Notes: generated by a model not told the origin, from the letters alone. Shown: positions 7,819 to 14,902, numbered from the stretch's first letter. The stretch is 64,000 nucleotides of DNA from Mycolicibacter heraklionensis (GCF_001021505.1 NZ_LDPO01000001.1:372001-436000); one strand, 5' to 3'. Made by a program: numbers and translations.

Positions 7819-8060
7819 GGCATCCCCTGAAATAGATCGAGTTGCATCGGCAGCGGCAGCCCCGGCGGCGGCCCGGTGTGGTCGGCGACTATCACGGCAT
7901 ACGGGCGGCATTCGGCGACGCTGCCGTCGTTGAGTCGGACGTAGGCAAATGCGCCGGTGATGCGTTCGACGTAGCCGGGCCGGACGTCGCCGGCTCCGAA
8001 CACGACGGCGACGTCCTGGTCGATGCGGAGTTCGTCGAAGTTCGTCGCGCAGTGGCTCAC
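7815..8060 (-). CDS. Small phage protein ending in a sliding-clamp motif (QLDLF)
   Basis: 81 residues from a GTG start in a GTGA overlap. The fold looks like a small beta-rich domain (VAVVFGAGDVRPGYVERITG). Close to the C-terminus (73-77) is QLDLF, an exact match to the bacterial beta-clamp binding pentapeptide consensus QL[S/D]LF. The peptide sits in a Pro-rich flexible tail, as in many clamp-binding proteins. Recruitment to or interference with the host or phage replisome is inferred. Confidence 0.65.
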   Translation of the reverse strand: MSHCATNFDELRIDQDVAVVFGAGDVRPGYVERITGAFAYVRLNDGSVAECRPYAVIVADHTGPPPGLPLPMQLDLFQGMP

Positions 8061-8341
8061 GACGCCGCTCCGAATAGTTCGAGTTGGCCGGTCGGCTCTT
8101 GTTGGTGGCAGTCGCACGGGCAGTGGTAGGTGCGACTCGGGTGCACGATGCGGTCGACGACGGCCACGTTGGTGTCCGGGTAGGGGTCGGTGCCGGTCCG
8201 GCCGCGCATGGGCGGCATGGACACGTAGCCGCCGGGCAGCCAGACGCCGCCGTGCTGCGCGCCGCCGGGACGATGCTCGCAACGATCATGGCGCCCCGCC
8301 GCGCACCACGACGTCGGGCCCAGCTCGCGACAGTCAGTCAT
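8057..8341 (-). CDS. Small Cys-rich phage protein ending in a clamp-type motif (QLELF)
   Basis: 94 residues. Cys/His groups (CAAGRHDRCEH near the N-terminus and CPCDCH at 74-79) suggest zinc binding. Residues 86-90 are QLELF, one conservative change from the QL[S/D]LF clamp consensus, again near the C-terminus. It overlaps the upstream HTH gene by 8 nt and is GTGA-coupled to the next gene, which also carries a clamp-type motif. Confidence 0.65.
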   Translation of the reverse strand: MTDCRELGPTSWCAAGRHDRCEHRPGGAQHGGVWLPGGYVSMPPMRGRTGTDPYPDTNVAVVDRIVHPSRTYHCPCDCHQQEPTGQLELFGAAS

Positions 8342-8564
8342 GGGCGGCTCGCTGCGTGTGTGCGTCGCGCAGTGCGGCATTGAAATCGCGGGCGAGCCGA
8401 GCACGTCGCGCACTGTCGGCGAGACTCAGACCGTATCCGGGGAACATCTGCGCGAGCTGGCCCCGGGAGACGTGAACGGTGCGTGCGGCTTCGCGGTAGC
8501 CGCTGCCGTCCTTGAGCAGCTGCTCGGCGGCGATGAGACGCTCGTCGCGCTGATCGGTCATCAC
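8334..8564 (-). CDS. Small HTH phage protein (76 aa)
   Basis: GTG at 8564 (GTGA overlap) or ATG at 8561. Residues about 10-45 (LLKDGSGYREAARTVHVSRG) look like a homeodomain-like or resolvase-type helix-turn-helix. Probably a small DNA-binding regulator. Confidence 0.6.
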   Translation of the reverse strand: MMTDQRDERLIAAEQLLKDGSGYREAARTVHVSRGQLAQMFPGYGLSLADSARRARLARDFNAALRDAHTQRAAHD

Positions 8565-9178
8565 GCGGCGTCACCGCCCGTGAGTGCCTGCATGATGCGG
8601 TCGGCGATGGTGCTCTCGACGTCGCAGATGATCTCGTGGTCGTCGTCATCGGGCGTGGTGGCGCGGTGCGCTCGGAGATCCTCGACGACGGCCGCGACGC
8701 GGTCGATGGCGGCGAGTAGGCCGGCGACGAGTTGCGGGCTGGCGGCGATGAATTCGGCGTGTGCGTTGCGGACGGCGACGACGTCGGCGCGGTAGACCTT
8801 CGGATGATCGCGTGGTGTGTCGTCGGGCAGTCCCTGGTTGCGGGCGACCTCGTAGGTTGCGTGATCGCGGCCGAGTTGCACGGTCATGTGCTCGGTTTCG
8901 ATGAACGCGAGGTATTTCTGCGGGTGGTCGGTCTCGTGTTCGATGTAGTCGTCGCGGCTGATGCAGTCCTGCAGTTCGCCGGTTCGGTCCCATTCCGCGC
9001 CGATTTCCTCGGCGGTGCGGTGGTCGGTGCAGGTTCGCATGATGTCGATGACGCCGTAACCGGGCGCGCGGGAGTGCAGCGCGACGTCGCCGTGGCCGGC
9101 GGTGTTGCCGCCCCACCACCACGGTCCCGGGTTGACTCGTTGGAGCATTGCGCGGGCGCGGTTGATGTCGGCGTTCAT
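8561..9178 (-). CDS. Ead/Ea22-like phage protein (205 aa)
   Basis: The N-terminus (INRARAMLQRVNPGPWWWGG) and the C-terminal segment (NAHAEFIAASPQLVAGLLAA) match the layout of Ead/Ea22-like phage proteins: a PGPW element, a variable middle, then an FIAAxP helix. These are common in early regions, with no established activity. It is ATGA-coupled to its upstream neighbour and has an acidic C-terminal helix. Confidence 0.6.
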   Translation of the reverse strand: MNADINRARAMLQRVNPGPWWWGGNTAGHGDVALHSRAPGYGVIDIMRTCTDHRTAEEIGAEWDRTGELQDCISRDDYIEHETDHPQKYLAFIETEHMTVQLGRDHATYEVARNQGLPDDTPRDHPKVYRADVVAVRNAHAEFIAASPQLVAGLLAAIDRVAAVVEDLRAHRATTPDDDDHEIICDVESTIADRIMQALTGGDAA

Positions 9179-9360
9179 GCGAGCGTCCCGTCCGGGTGGA
9201 ATGCCGCACCGGCCGGTACGCGTTGCTCGTGGACGATGCGCTCACGGTTGTAGGGCCGGCAGTGCTGGTCGGGTGTGGCTGCGCATTGTGGGCAGCGTTT
9301 GGCGAGTGCGGCGAGTGTGCGGGGGTCGTGGGCGTCGGCCGCCCATTCGGGAGCGTTCAC
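9175..9360 (-). CDS. Small Cys-rich phage protein (61 aa)
   Basis: GTG start in a GTGA overlap. The motif CPQCAATPDQHC followed by RPYNRERIVHEQR is a short zinc-knuckle type seen in many actinophage hypothetical proteins. Function unknown. Confidence 0.65.
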   Translation of the reverse strand: MNAPEWAADAHDPRTLAALAKRCPQCAATPDQHCRPYNRERIVHEQRVPAGAAFHPDGTLA

Positions 9361-9626
9361 GATCGGTCCTCCTGTGTTGGGCGCCAGCCGCGTTCGATGA
9401 GCTTGCGGGCGCGGAAGTGGTGGACGACGTCGGCCGACCAGCCGGCGTCGACGTAGGGGTCGGCGAGGGCCAGCTCGGCGGCGAGCTGCTCGACCAGGCA
9501 TCGCTGACAGTCCGCGATGTGGCAGTCGACGGTCGGTGCTGGTGGTGCTGGCCGGCGCATGGGTGCAGTCCAGAGTCCGGCGTCGGCGGGGATCTCCGGG
9601 AACAACGAGACGTCGGGCGCGGTCAC
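9357..9626 (-). CDS. Small phage protein with RGWRP tail (89 aa)
   Basis: GTG start in a GTGA overlap. It has a Cys group (CHIADCQRC) in the middle and ends ARKLIERGWRPTQEDRS. The tail is clearly related to the end of the next gene upstream (VMALIDRGWRPAEDAS), implying a shared module. No family is recognised. Confidence 0.65.
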   Translation of the reverse strand: MTAPDVSLFPEIPADAGLWTAPMRRPAPPAPTVDCHIADCQRCLVEQLAAELALADPYVDAGWSADVVHHFRARKLIERGWRPTQEDRS

Positions 9627-10117
9627 GATGCGTCCTCGGCGGGGCGCCAGCCCCGGTCGATGAGTGCCATCACGATCGAGTCGGCACCGGGTGTGATGTC
9701 GCCGCCATCGGCCAGGATCTCGCGGTAGTCGGCGCGCAGTCGGCCGATGAGCCGGGACCGCTCGCGGGCGGAGCGCCGTTCGACTCCCCGGCAGTGATTG
9801 CCGGCGGCCAGGATCGCGAGACCGAGCTTGACGGCTTCGTCCGCCGACATTAGTGGCAGACCGCCAACGCTAACGCCGCCGTCGGACGCGCCCACATGCG
9901 GCGGTAGACCGTAGACCTGCGCGGGCGTCCACCAGAACGCGATACCGCCCTCGTTGATGACGTCGATCTCAGGCAGTCCGACGAGCAGCGTCCGGTCCAT
10001 TGAGGCGAGCGCGTCGAGCACCCATTGCCGCATCTCGTCGGGCGGCTTGATGTGCCGGATAATAGGTTCAGCAGCGACCAGCGCGTCCACGAGCGCTTCG
10101 ACGGGGTCGTCGGTCAT
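9623..10117 (-). CDS. Phage protein with RGWRP tail (164 aa)
   Basis: 164 residues, ATGA-coupled to the lipoprotein gene upstream. It has an N-terminal helical part, a central beta-rich part (IAFWWTPAQVYGLPPHVGAS) and a C-terminal helical tail with LIDRGWRPAED. Not recognised as any named family. The tail is shared with the neighbouring 89-residue protein. Confidence 0.65.
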   Translation of the reverse strand: MTDDPVEALVDALVAAEPIIRHIKPPDEMRQWVLDALASMDRTLLVGLPEIDVINEGGIAFWWTPAQVYGLPPHVGASDGGVSVGGLPLMSADEAVKLGLAILAAGNHCRGVERRSARERSRLIGRLRADYREILADGGDITPGADSIVMALIDRGWRPAEDAS

Positions 10118-10452
10118 ACGATTCTCGATTCGACGCGGTGGACTCGGACGACGGTCGGGAACATGCCGGCGAATCGGTAGCCGCCGGTGGTGATGTCGTA
10201 GGTCTGGCCGACGTGCAGTTGTTGCCAGATGTCCCAGGATTGCCAGCCGGCGCCGATGCTGTCGGTGACGTTGAAGCTGCCGCAGCTGGTGTCGAGGCGT
10301 TTGGTGCGGCTGCTGTTGCCGTCGACGGTCGTGTAGAGCACCGTCTTGTCGGTGACCAGGCACGCGTGGTGTTCCTGGCGGTTGAGCGTTGAGCAACCGG
10401 TGAGTGCGACGCCCAATGCCAGTGCGGCCGCCGCGATCTTGATGTGGCGCAT
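10114..10452 (-). CDS. Phage-encoded lipoprotein (112 aa)
   Basis: A classic lipoprotein signal: Arg/His/Lys-containing start, hydrophobic core (IAAAALALGVA) and lipobox LTGC with the modified Cys at residue 20. The mature part has two further Cys and is predicted to sit on the outer face of the membrane. Its ATG overlaps the upstream stop (TAATG). Lipoproteins made from early or lysogenic phage genes often block superinfection; that role here is inferred. Confidence 0.75.
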   Translation of the reverse strand: MRHIKIAAAALALGVALTGCSTLNRQEHHACLVTDKTVLYTTVDGNSSRTKRLDTSCGSFNVTDSIGAGWQSWDIWQQLHVGQTYDITTGGYRFAGMFPTVVRVHRVESRIV

Positions 10453-10706
10453 TAGGTTTCGGTCCCTTCGGTGAGTTCGGCGAGCTTGCGGCGGTCGATC
10501 TTGATCTGCCGCTCGTTCATGTCGATTCGGCTTCGGAGTGCGGCACGATCAACGGCCCGCGTCACGTCGTCGAGCGCGGCGAGCGCTCTGCTCGCGGCTT
10601 CCTGCACCTCGTGGGTGGTGAAGTGCTGCCGGAATGCGAGCTGCGTGACGGTGCACCGGTTCGCGAAATCGTCGGGCGCGATGTGCCCTGCCGGTGATTT
10701 GCTCAC
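10452..10706 (-). CDS. Small phage protein of unknown function (84 aa)
   Basis: GTG start in a GTGA overlap with recT. The C-terminal two thirds is highly helical with a coiled-coil pattern (RSRIDMNERQIKIDRRKLAEL). No family is recognised; it may assist the recombination proteins encoded directly upstream. Confidence 0.65.
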   Translation of the reverse strand: MSKSPAGHIAPDDFANRCTVTQLAFRQHFTTHEVQEAASRALAALDDVTRAVDRAALRSRIDMNERQIKIDRRKLAELTEGTET

Positions 10707-11824
10707 TCCGCACCGTCCTCGGTGGCGAGCAGTGCTGCGTTCAGCACCTCGTTGGCTTCGTCGGCCAGGCGTCCGGCTTTCTCCCAGGCGGCGAGCTTCG
10801 TGCCGATCTTGACGATCTGGTCGTCGGTGAGGTTGTCGAAACCGTGGAGACCGAGCGGCTCGAACGGTTCACCGAGTAGTGCGGTGATCAGCACGATTTC
10901 CTCGCGACGGTCGCGGCATTCGGTACCGGTGAGCAGTTCCGCGAGCCGGTCCTCGGCGTCGGCGCGTTTCGAGTCCACAGTTCGTGGTGCTGGTGCTGCC
11001 TCGTCATCGGCGACGGCGTCGCGGAGGCCGTCGAGTCCGCGGCCGCCCTTGCGTGGCTGCGATCGCGGCGGTTCGATGTCGGCGTCGATGACGGTCGGCT
11101 GCGCGGCGTCCTCGAGGATCACGCCGGAGAAATCAGCGGGATAGGCTTTGCGCCACGCTTGGGCCTCGGTGCACTTCGCGATCTGGTTGGCGCCCATCTT
11201 CTTCCACATCGACGTCATCTCGCCGCTGCCCTTGTACTGGACGTATTCGTTGAAGTTGCAGGTGGCGGTGTAGCGGCGGCCGTTCTTGCGGATGGTGTAG
11301 CGGCAGGCGGCGGGCTGGCCGGCGCTCTCGGGCCAGTAGTCGAGCCAGCGGTCGTAGTCGCTGCCGGGTTTGCCGCGCCACATCGGGTCGTCGTGTTCGA
11401 GTTCGTCGCCGAATGCGCGGGCGGCGCGCTCACCGATGAGTCGGTAGCCGTCGATGCCGGTCTGAATGGTGAACTTCATCATCCGCTGTGTCTCGACGCG
11501 GCTGTTGCCGTTCTCGAGCTGCACGCGCACCTTGACGTCGGTCTCGCGGCCGATCATGTAGATCTGCCGGGCGAACGGGTCGAGGCCGGTGCGTTGGCAG
11601 ATGTGGAAGAACAAGTCGAGGTCGGCGGGCTCGGCGTCCTCGACGCCGATCTGCCTGAGCATCGCGATCTCGTGCGGCGTGAACTCGCTTCGGCCGCCGA
11701 ACATTACGGGCGCGACGGTGGTTGTGGTGGGTTCGGGGATCGTGACCGCGCGGGCGGTGTTGCCGGTGACGCCGGGACCGTCGATGTGGACGTTCGGGGT
11801 ATCGGTGGTGTCGATCGGGTTCAT
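10703..11824 (-). CDS. recT: RecT-family single-strand annealing protein
   Basis: 373 residues. Residues about 45-250 form the RecT/Bet core (IYMIGRETDVKVRVQLENG, TIQTGIDGYRLIGERA, a MGANQIAKCTEAQAWRKAYP segment). The C-terminal 120 residues are an extension with low-complexity and helical parts. The protein anneals complementary single strands and works with the exonuclease encoded 22 nt upstream. ATG start with AAGGAG 10 nt before. Confidence 0.92.
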   Translation of the reverse strand: MNPIDTTDTPNVHIDGPGVTGNTARAVTIPEPTTTTVAPVMFGGRSEFTPHEIAMLRQIGVEDAEPADLDLFFHICQRTGLDPFARQIYMIGRETDVKVRVQLENGNSRVETQRMMKFTIQTGIDGYRLIGERAARAFGDELEHDDPMWRGKPGSDYDRWLDYWPESAGQPAACRYTIRKNGRRYTATCNFNEYVQYKGSGEMTSMWKKMGANQIAKCTEAQAWRKAYPADFSGVILEDAAQPTVIDADIEPPRSQPRKGGRGLDGLRDAVADDEAAPAPRTVDSKRADAEDRLAELLTGTECRDRREEIVLITALLGEPFEPLGLHGFDNLTDDQIVKIGTKLAAWEKAGRLADEANEVLNAALLATEDGAE

Positions 11825-11846
11825 GGGGTGGTGTCTCCTTTGTGGG

Positions 11847-12740
11847 TTACCAGGCGCCACGGTTGGCGTCGTGCAGGGCTTCGTGGTTCTTGGCTTCGAT
11901 GCGCAGCGCGACGGCGCCGCGGGCTGCTGGTGTGCGCTTGGCGACGGTGATGCCGCCGCACTCGGCGATCTGCGCGTTACCCATCGCGTCGAGCAGTGCG
12001 GTCTTGTAGCCGAGCAGTGACTTCTCGGCGTTGCCGTGCTCGCGGTGCCAGTCGACGACGTTGCACGCGAGCGCCGGTGCAATCTCGGCGATCTCGCCGG
12101 CGTTGATGTCCGGGTGCAGCTGTCGAACGGCCTCGTAGGTTGCGACTGAATCGTCGAGCGGTGGCGGTGCGTCGGACTTCAGCGACTCGTAGAATTGACT
12201 GCAGCGGTAGACGATTCGACAGGCGATGTCCTCGTCGTAGGGGATCTCGTAGACGTGATCGTTGAAGTACGGACCCATGACCAGCAGATGCGCCGGATAC
12301 CGGGTGTAGCCGGTGACGATCATCTGAAACGTGACCTGCGCGGCGTAGTCGGCGGGTGCCTGGTCGGTGAACTCGTCGCCCCAGTCCTCCATGCGGCGAG
12401 CGGTTTTGAACTCGACGACCCGACGTAGGCTGCCGCGCACGGCGCGCCGGTCGAGGGTCGCCACGTTCGGAAACGACAGGTCCGGGTTGCTGATCTGAAC
12501 CTCACCGCGCGATAGGCGCCATGCGGGGTTCTTACGGCGCCAGATCGCCGCGAGCGCTGGCTCGAAATCGTGGCCGACCTCGAATATGTCCTTCGGTGGC
12601 TCGGGCGGCAGGTTGCCCTTCATCCGATGCCACAGTCGAAACGGCGACTCCCAGCGCGAGACGCCGAGGATCGCGGCGACCTTGCTCGGCGTGATCATCT
12701 GCAGCCATTCCGGGCTGCCCGGCTCGATGAGAGCTGTCAT
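11847..12740 (-). CDS. YqaJ/lambda-exo type recombination exonuclease
   Basis: 297 residues. The YqaJ N-terminal element (GSPEWLQMITPSKVAAILGV) is followed by the PD-(D/E)XK catalytic set: E60, D97, E110-x-K112 (VVEFKTA) and Q135 (YAAQVTFQ). It digests one strand of duplex DNA to make a substrate for the RecT protein encoded next. The start ATG has AAGGAGA 9 nt upstream and overlaps a 28-codon gene by ATGA. Confidence 0.9.
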   Translation of the reverse strand: MTALIEPGSPEWLQMITPSKVAAILGVSRWESPFRLWHRMKGNLPPEPPKDIFEVGHDFEPALAAIWRRKNPAWRLSRGEVQISNPDLSFPNVATLDRRAVRGSLRRVVEFKTARRMEDWGDEFTDQAPADYAAQVTFQMIVTGYTRYPAHLLVMGPYFNDHVYEIPYDEDIACRIVYRCSQFYESLKSDAPPPLDDSVATYEAVRQLHPDINAGEIAEIAPALACNVVDWHREHGNAEKSLLGYKTALLDAMGNAQIAECGGITVAKRTPAARGAVALRIEAKNHEALHDANRGAW

Positions 12741-12823
12741 GGTTGTTCGTCTCCTTGGTATTCGCCGCAGCGCCAGCAGATTTGGTCCGGTCCGCAGGCG
12801 TGGTGTCCGTCCTCGCATGTCAT
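12737..12823 (-). CDS. 28-residue Cys-rich mini-protein
   Basis: A 28-codon frame with four Cys (positions 3, 10, 16, 19) and two His (7, 8), enough for one zinc knuckle. Both ends form exact ATGA overlaps, with the 99-residue gene upstream (12820-12823) and with the exonuclease start (12737-12740). Because the operon is built from such overlaps, this very short frame is likely translated. Confidence 0.65.
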   Translation of the reverse strand: MTCEDGHHACGPDQICWRCGEYQGDEQP

Positions 12824-13119
12824 CGACTGCACCCCCTGCGCCTACGTGCCTTGGCCTGGTCGTTCTGCCATTCGTTGTAGGCAGCGCGCAGCGCGGTCGG
12901 TTGCGGTCGGCGGTGGCGTTTGTAGGCGCGGTTGGCGGCCTCGACGTTGGTCCAGCCGCCGTCAGCGAGAGCTGCCGATACGGGTATTCCCGCCGCGAGT
13001 CCGGCCTCGAAACAGTCGGCGCGGTCCTGGAAGGCCCCTGCTTTTTCGATGCGCGCCGCCATTGCGATTCGGATGTTGCGGCGTGACGCTTCCAGCTGCC
13101 GCGGGCTTCGTTTCGTCAT
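12820..13119 (-). CDS. Small basic phage protein (99 aa)
   Basis: 99 residues, ATGA-coupled. Strongly basic at both ends (MTKRSPRQLEASRRN; AKARRRRGCSR), with a central HTH-like segment (ALADGGWTNVEAANRAYKRH). Possibly nucleic-acid binding. No family is recognised. Confidence 0.65.
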   Translation of the reverse strand: MTKRSPRQLEASRRNIRIAMAARIEKAGAFQDRADCFEAGLAAGIPVSAALADGGWTNVEAANRAYKRHRRPQPTALRAAYNEWQNDQAKARRRRGCSR

Positions 13120-13376
13120 GTGTCGACCCGCTCCCAACGGGTGATGATCGAGTGTCCGATGCGCCCCTTTTGCTGGACCATCAGCCCGCGGCCGCGGTAG
13201 TCGATGACGGCGCCGACGACGACTCGGCCCATGCAGTCGGCGTATCGGACAAGCGACCCGATCGGCGGGTGCGGGTTGCAGACCAGGTAGCAGCGATCGC
13301 AGAGCCGCGACTTGTCGTCGGCGTCGATGACGTACATCGCGTCGCACAGGTCGCAGAAGAACGTGTGCGCGGTCAT
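13116..13376 (-). CDS. Zinc-ribbon phage protein (86 aa)
   Basis: The start MTAHTFFCDLC is fixed by an ATGA overlap. The N-terminal half is a four-Cys ribbon (CDLC...CDRC). The C-terminal half is a small beta-barrel-like region (GSLVRYADCMGRVVVGAVID). Function unknown. Confidence 0.65.
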   Translation of the reverse strand: MTAHTFFCDLCDAMYVIDADDKSRLCDRCYLVCNPHPPIGSLVRYADCMGRVVVGAVIDYRGRGLMVQQKGRIGHSIITRWERVDT

Positions 13377-13702
13377 CGTTTTGTCCGGCTCTGCGCCTCG
13401 GCGGCGGTCTGCTCGGCGCGGATCTGTAGGTCGACCATGGTCATGTCGAGGTCGAACCATGCCGCGAACGCCATGAGCAACTGCGCGCCTTTGGCCGGGT
13501 GCATGGCGCACAGTTCGACCAGCTCGCCATAGAGCTGGTAGTGGTCGACGCGGCGGATCTTCTCGGCGATCTCGACTGCATCGTCGGCGACGCGGTCGAT
13601 GTTGCGGGTCGGCGCGTAGTCGATCAGCAGAGCAGCGGACGGCGTCAGCATGTGCTCGACGGGCGCGTCGACGTCGACGATGGCGTCGTCGGCGGGGGTC
13701 AC
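13373..13702 (-). CDS. Small helical phage protein (109 aa)
   Basis: GTG start in a GTGA overlap. Mostly helical (AVEIAEKIRRVDHYQLYGEL, LLMAFAAWFDLDMTMVDLQI); amphipathic rather than membrane-spanning. No family is recognised. Confidence 0.6.
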   Translation of the reverse strand: MTPADDAIVDVDAPVEHMLTPSAALLIDYAPTRNIDRVADDAVEIAEKIRRVDHYQLYGELVELCAMHPAKGAQLLMAFAAWFDLDMTMVDLQIRAEQTAAEAQSRTKR

Positions 13703-13917
13703 GCGGCCAGCTCGCGGACGTCGACCGTGCTGCAGGTCGCGCGCCCGGGCTGCTCGGCCGCGGTGTCGGCGCGTGCGATCAGGCCGCTCAGTGCATACGA
13801 GAGGATCAGCAGCGCCGCGGCGCCGGTGACGGCGAGGGCGATCTTCTCGATCAGCTTCGTGTGTGGTGGCGGCGGCATGCGGTGTTGGGCTGTTACCCTG
13901 GTGGGGCGAGTGCGCAT
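13699..13917 (-). CDS. Single-pass membrane phage protein (72 aa)
   Basis: A single transmembrane helix (about residues 24-47, IALAVTGAAALLILSYALSG) with a short basic Pro/His-rich N-terminus and a roughly 25-residue tail. ATG at 13917 has AAAGGG 10 nt upstream; an in-frame ATG at 13878 would shorten it by 13 residues. It is the first gene after the hairpin at 13946-13975. Confidence 0.65.
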   Translation of the reverse strand: MRTRPTRVTAQHRMPPPPHTKLIEKIALAVTGAAALLILSYALSGLIARADTAAEQPGRATCSTVDVRELAA

Positions 13918-13945
13918 CGTGTTGTGTCCCTTTCTGGTTGGTTGT

Positions 13946-13975
13946 GAAAGCCGGTCGTTGCAGCGGCCGGTTTTC
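13946..13975 (-). terminator. Strong hairpin inside the early operon
   Basis: A 12-bp stem (two G-U pairs) with a 6-nt loop starts 3 nt after the TAA stop of the 76-residue gene. The right arm is followed by few U residues, so termination would be partial. It separates the first four early genes from the rest and may act as an attenuator, an antitermination point or an RNA-processing site. Confidence 0.55.
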
Positions 13976-13978
13976 GCG

Positions 13979-14209
13979 TTACTGGACTGGTTGACGTCTC
14001 TGTATCGCCGCGATTTCGAGTTCGATGGTGTCGGCGAGGGTGCGGTAGAGCTGGTGGTCGACGCCGGGCGCGGTGTCGGCTTCGTGGCGCAGCCAGCGGA
14101 CGCTGCGGGCGAGCATCTCGGGTGTTGCGCCCTGCTGCGCGAGGTCGGCGACGTGCTCGCGGATCTCCGACAGTGTTCGGGTAAGGACGTCGAACTGGTC
14201 GTGGCTCAT
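13979..14209 (-). CDS. Small helical phage protein (76 aa)
   Basis: 76 residues beginning MSHDQFDVLTRTLSEIREHV; ATGA overlap with the excisionase-like gene. A helical bundle by pattern, with no Cys and no membrane segment. It is the last gene before the hairpin. Function unknown. Confidence 0.65.
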   Translation of the reverse strand: MSHDQFDVLTRTLSEIREHVADLAQQGATPEMLARSVRWLRHEADTAPGVDHQLYRTLADTIELEIAAIQRRQPVQ

Positions 14210-14466
14210 GCGCTGGCCCGCGTGCTGCCGGTGCGCCGCCGGAATCGGCTGTTGCGGACCAGACCGGACGGTGACGCCGGTGCGGGCGGCAGGGCCGTGC
14301 TGGTCATCTGAGCCAGCGCCTCGTTGATCTGCTCGCCGGTCATGCGCCAACGGCCCGCGATTTTTAGTGCAGTGAATCGCCGGGCGCGGAGCTGCTGGCG
14401 TAGCCAGGTGCCGGAGACGTTGAGGATCTTGGCGGCCTCGTCGACGGTGTAGATCTCAGGCGGCAT
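14206..14466 (-). CDS. xis: Excisionase-like winged HTH protein
   Basis: 86 residues. Residues 5-52 (YTVDEAAKILNVSGTWLRQQ then FTALKIAGRWRMTGEQINEA) match the excisionase/MerR-like HTH family that binds and bends att DNA. The C-terminus is disordered and basic. It is the third gene of the Cro-side operon, so it would be made on induction, when excision is needed. A general small regulator is the alternative. Confidence 0.75.
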   Translation of the reverse strand: MPPEIYTVDEAAKILNVSGTWLRQQLRARRFTALKIAGRWRMTGEQINEALAQMTSTALPPAPASPSGLVRNSRFRRRTGSTRASA

Positions 14467-14635
14467 TGCGTGCGGCTCCGTCCTGGCGGCGCTGCGAGAT
14501 GGTGCGCAGCTTGGCGTGCCGGATGTGGCGCCGGCAGCGTGCGCAGTGGTGCGGCTTGTGGTCGTCGGGCAGCGCGCGGCAGCGTTTCTGCTGAGCGATC
14601 AGCGACTCGAGTACCTGGTGGAACTGCTTTTTCAT
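14456..14635 (-). CDS. Small Cys-rich basic phage protein (59 aa)
   Basis: Start chosen at the ATGA overlap with the Cro-like gene. A knuckle (CARCRRHIRH) sits in a basic protein, suggesting nucleic-acid binding. It overlaps the excisionase-like gene by 11 nt. Confidence 0.65.
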   Translation of the reverse strand: MKKQFHQVLESLIAQQKRCRALPDDHKPHHCARCRRHIRHAKLRTISQRRQDGAARNAA

Positions 14636-14871
14636 GCGGTTTTGCCTCCATGGACGTCGAACAGTTCGTGGAACCAACTGATGCCGAATTCGTTGAGGAC
14701 GGCGGCGATGAATCGGCCGCTCGGTTCGTGCTGGCCGCGCATGATCCGCGAGACGGTGCTGGCGTTGACGCCGATCCGGTTGGCGAGTGCGAGGTAGTTG
14801 TCGGCGATGCCGGCGTGTGCCGCTAGTCGGCTAAATCCCTCAGCGTTGGGCGTCAGGGTCGGTCGTCGCAC
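14632..14871 (-). CDS. Cro-like HTH regulator
   Basis: 79 residues with an XRE-type HTH (about 22-62: NYLALANRIGVNASTVSRIM then EPSGRFIAAVL). It is the first gene of the leftward early operon and divergent from the repressor gene, the position of Cro. GTG start with AGGAG 6 nt upstream. A promoter-like pair lies at 14903-14931 with an operator over its -35 box. Confidence 0.78.
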   Translation of the reverse strand: MRRPTLTPNAEGFSRLAAHAGIADNYLALANRIGVNASTVSRIMRGQHEPSGRFIAAVLNEFGISWFHELFDVHGGKTA

Positions 14872-14902
14872 GGCGGGCTCCTGTGGGCTTGTGGTTCAGT
14901 TC

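Noticed and set aside
11159..11950. 263-codon plus-strand frame
   Set aside because: Antisense to recT, with typical shadow composition and no ribosome site.
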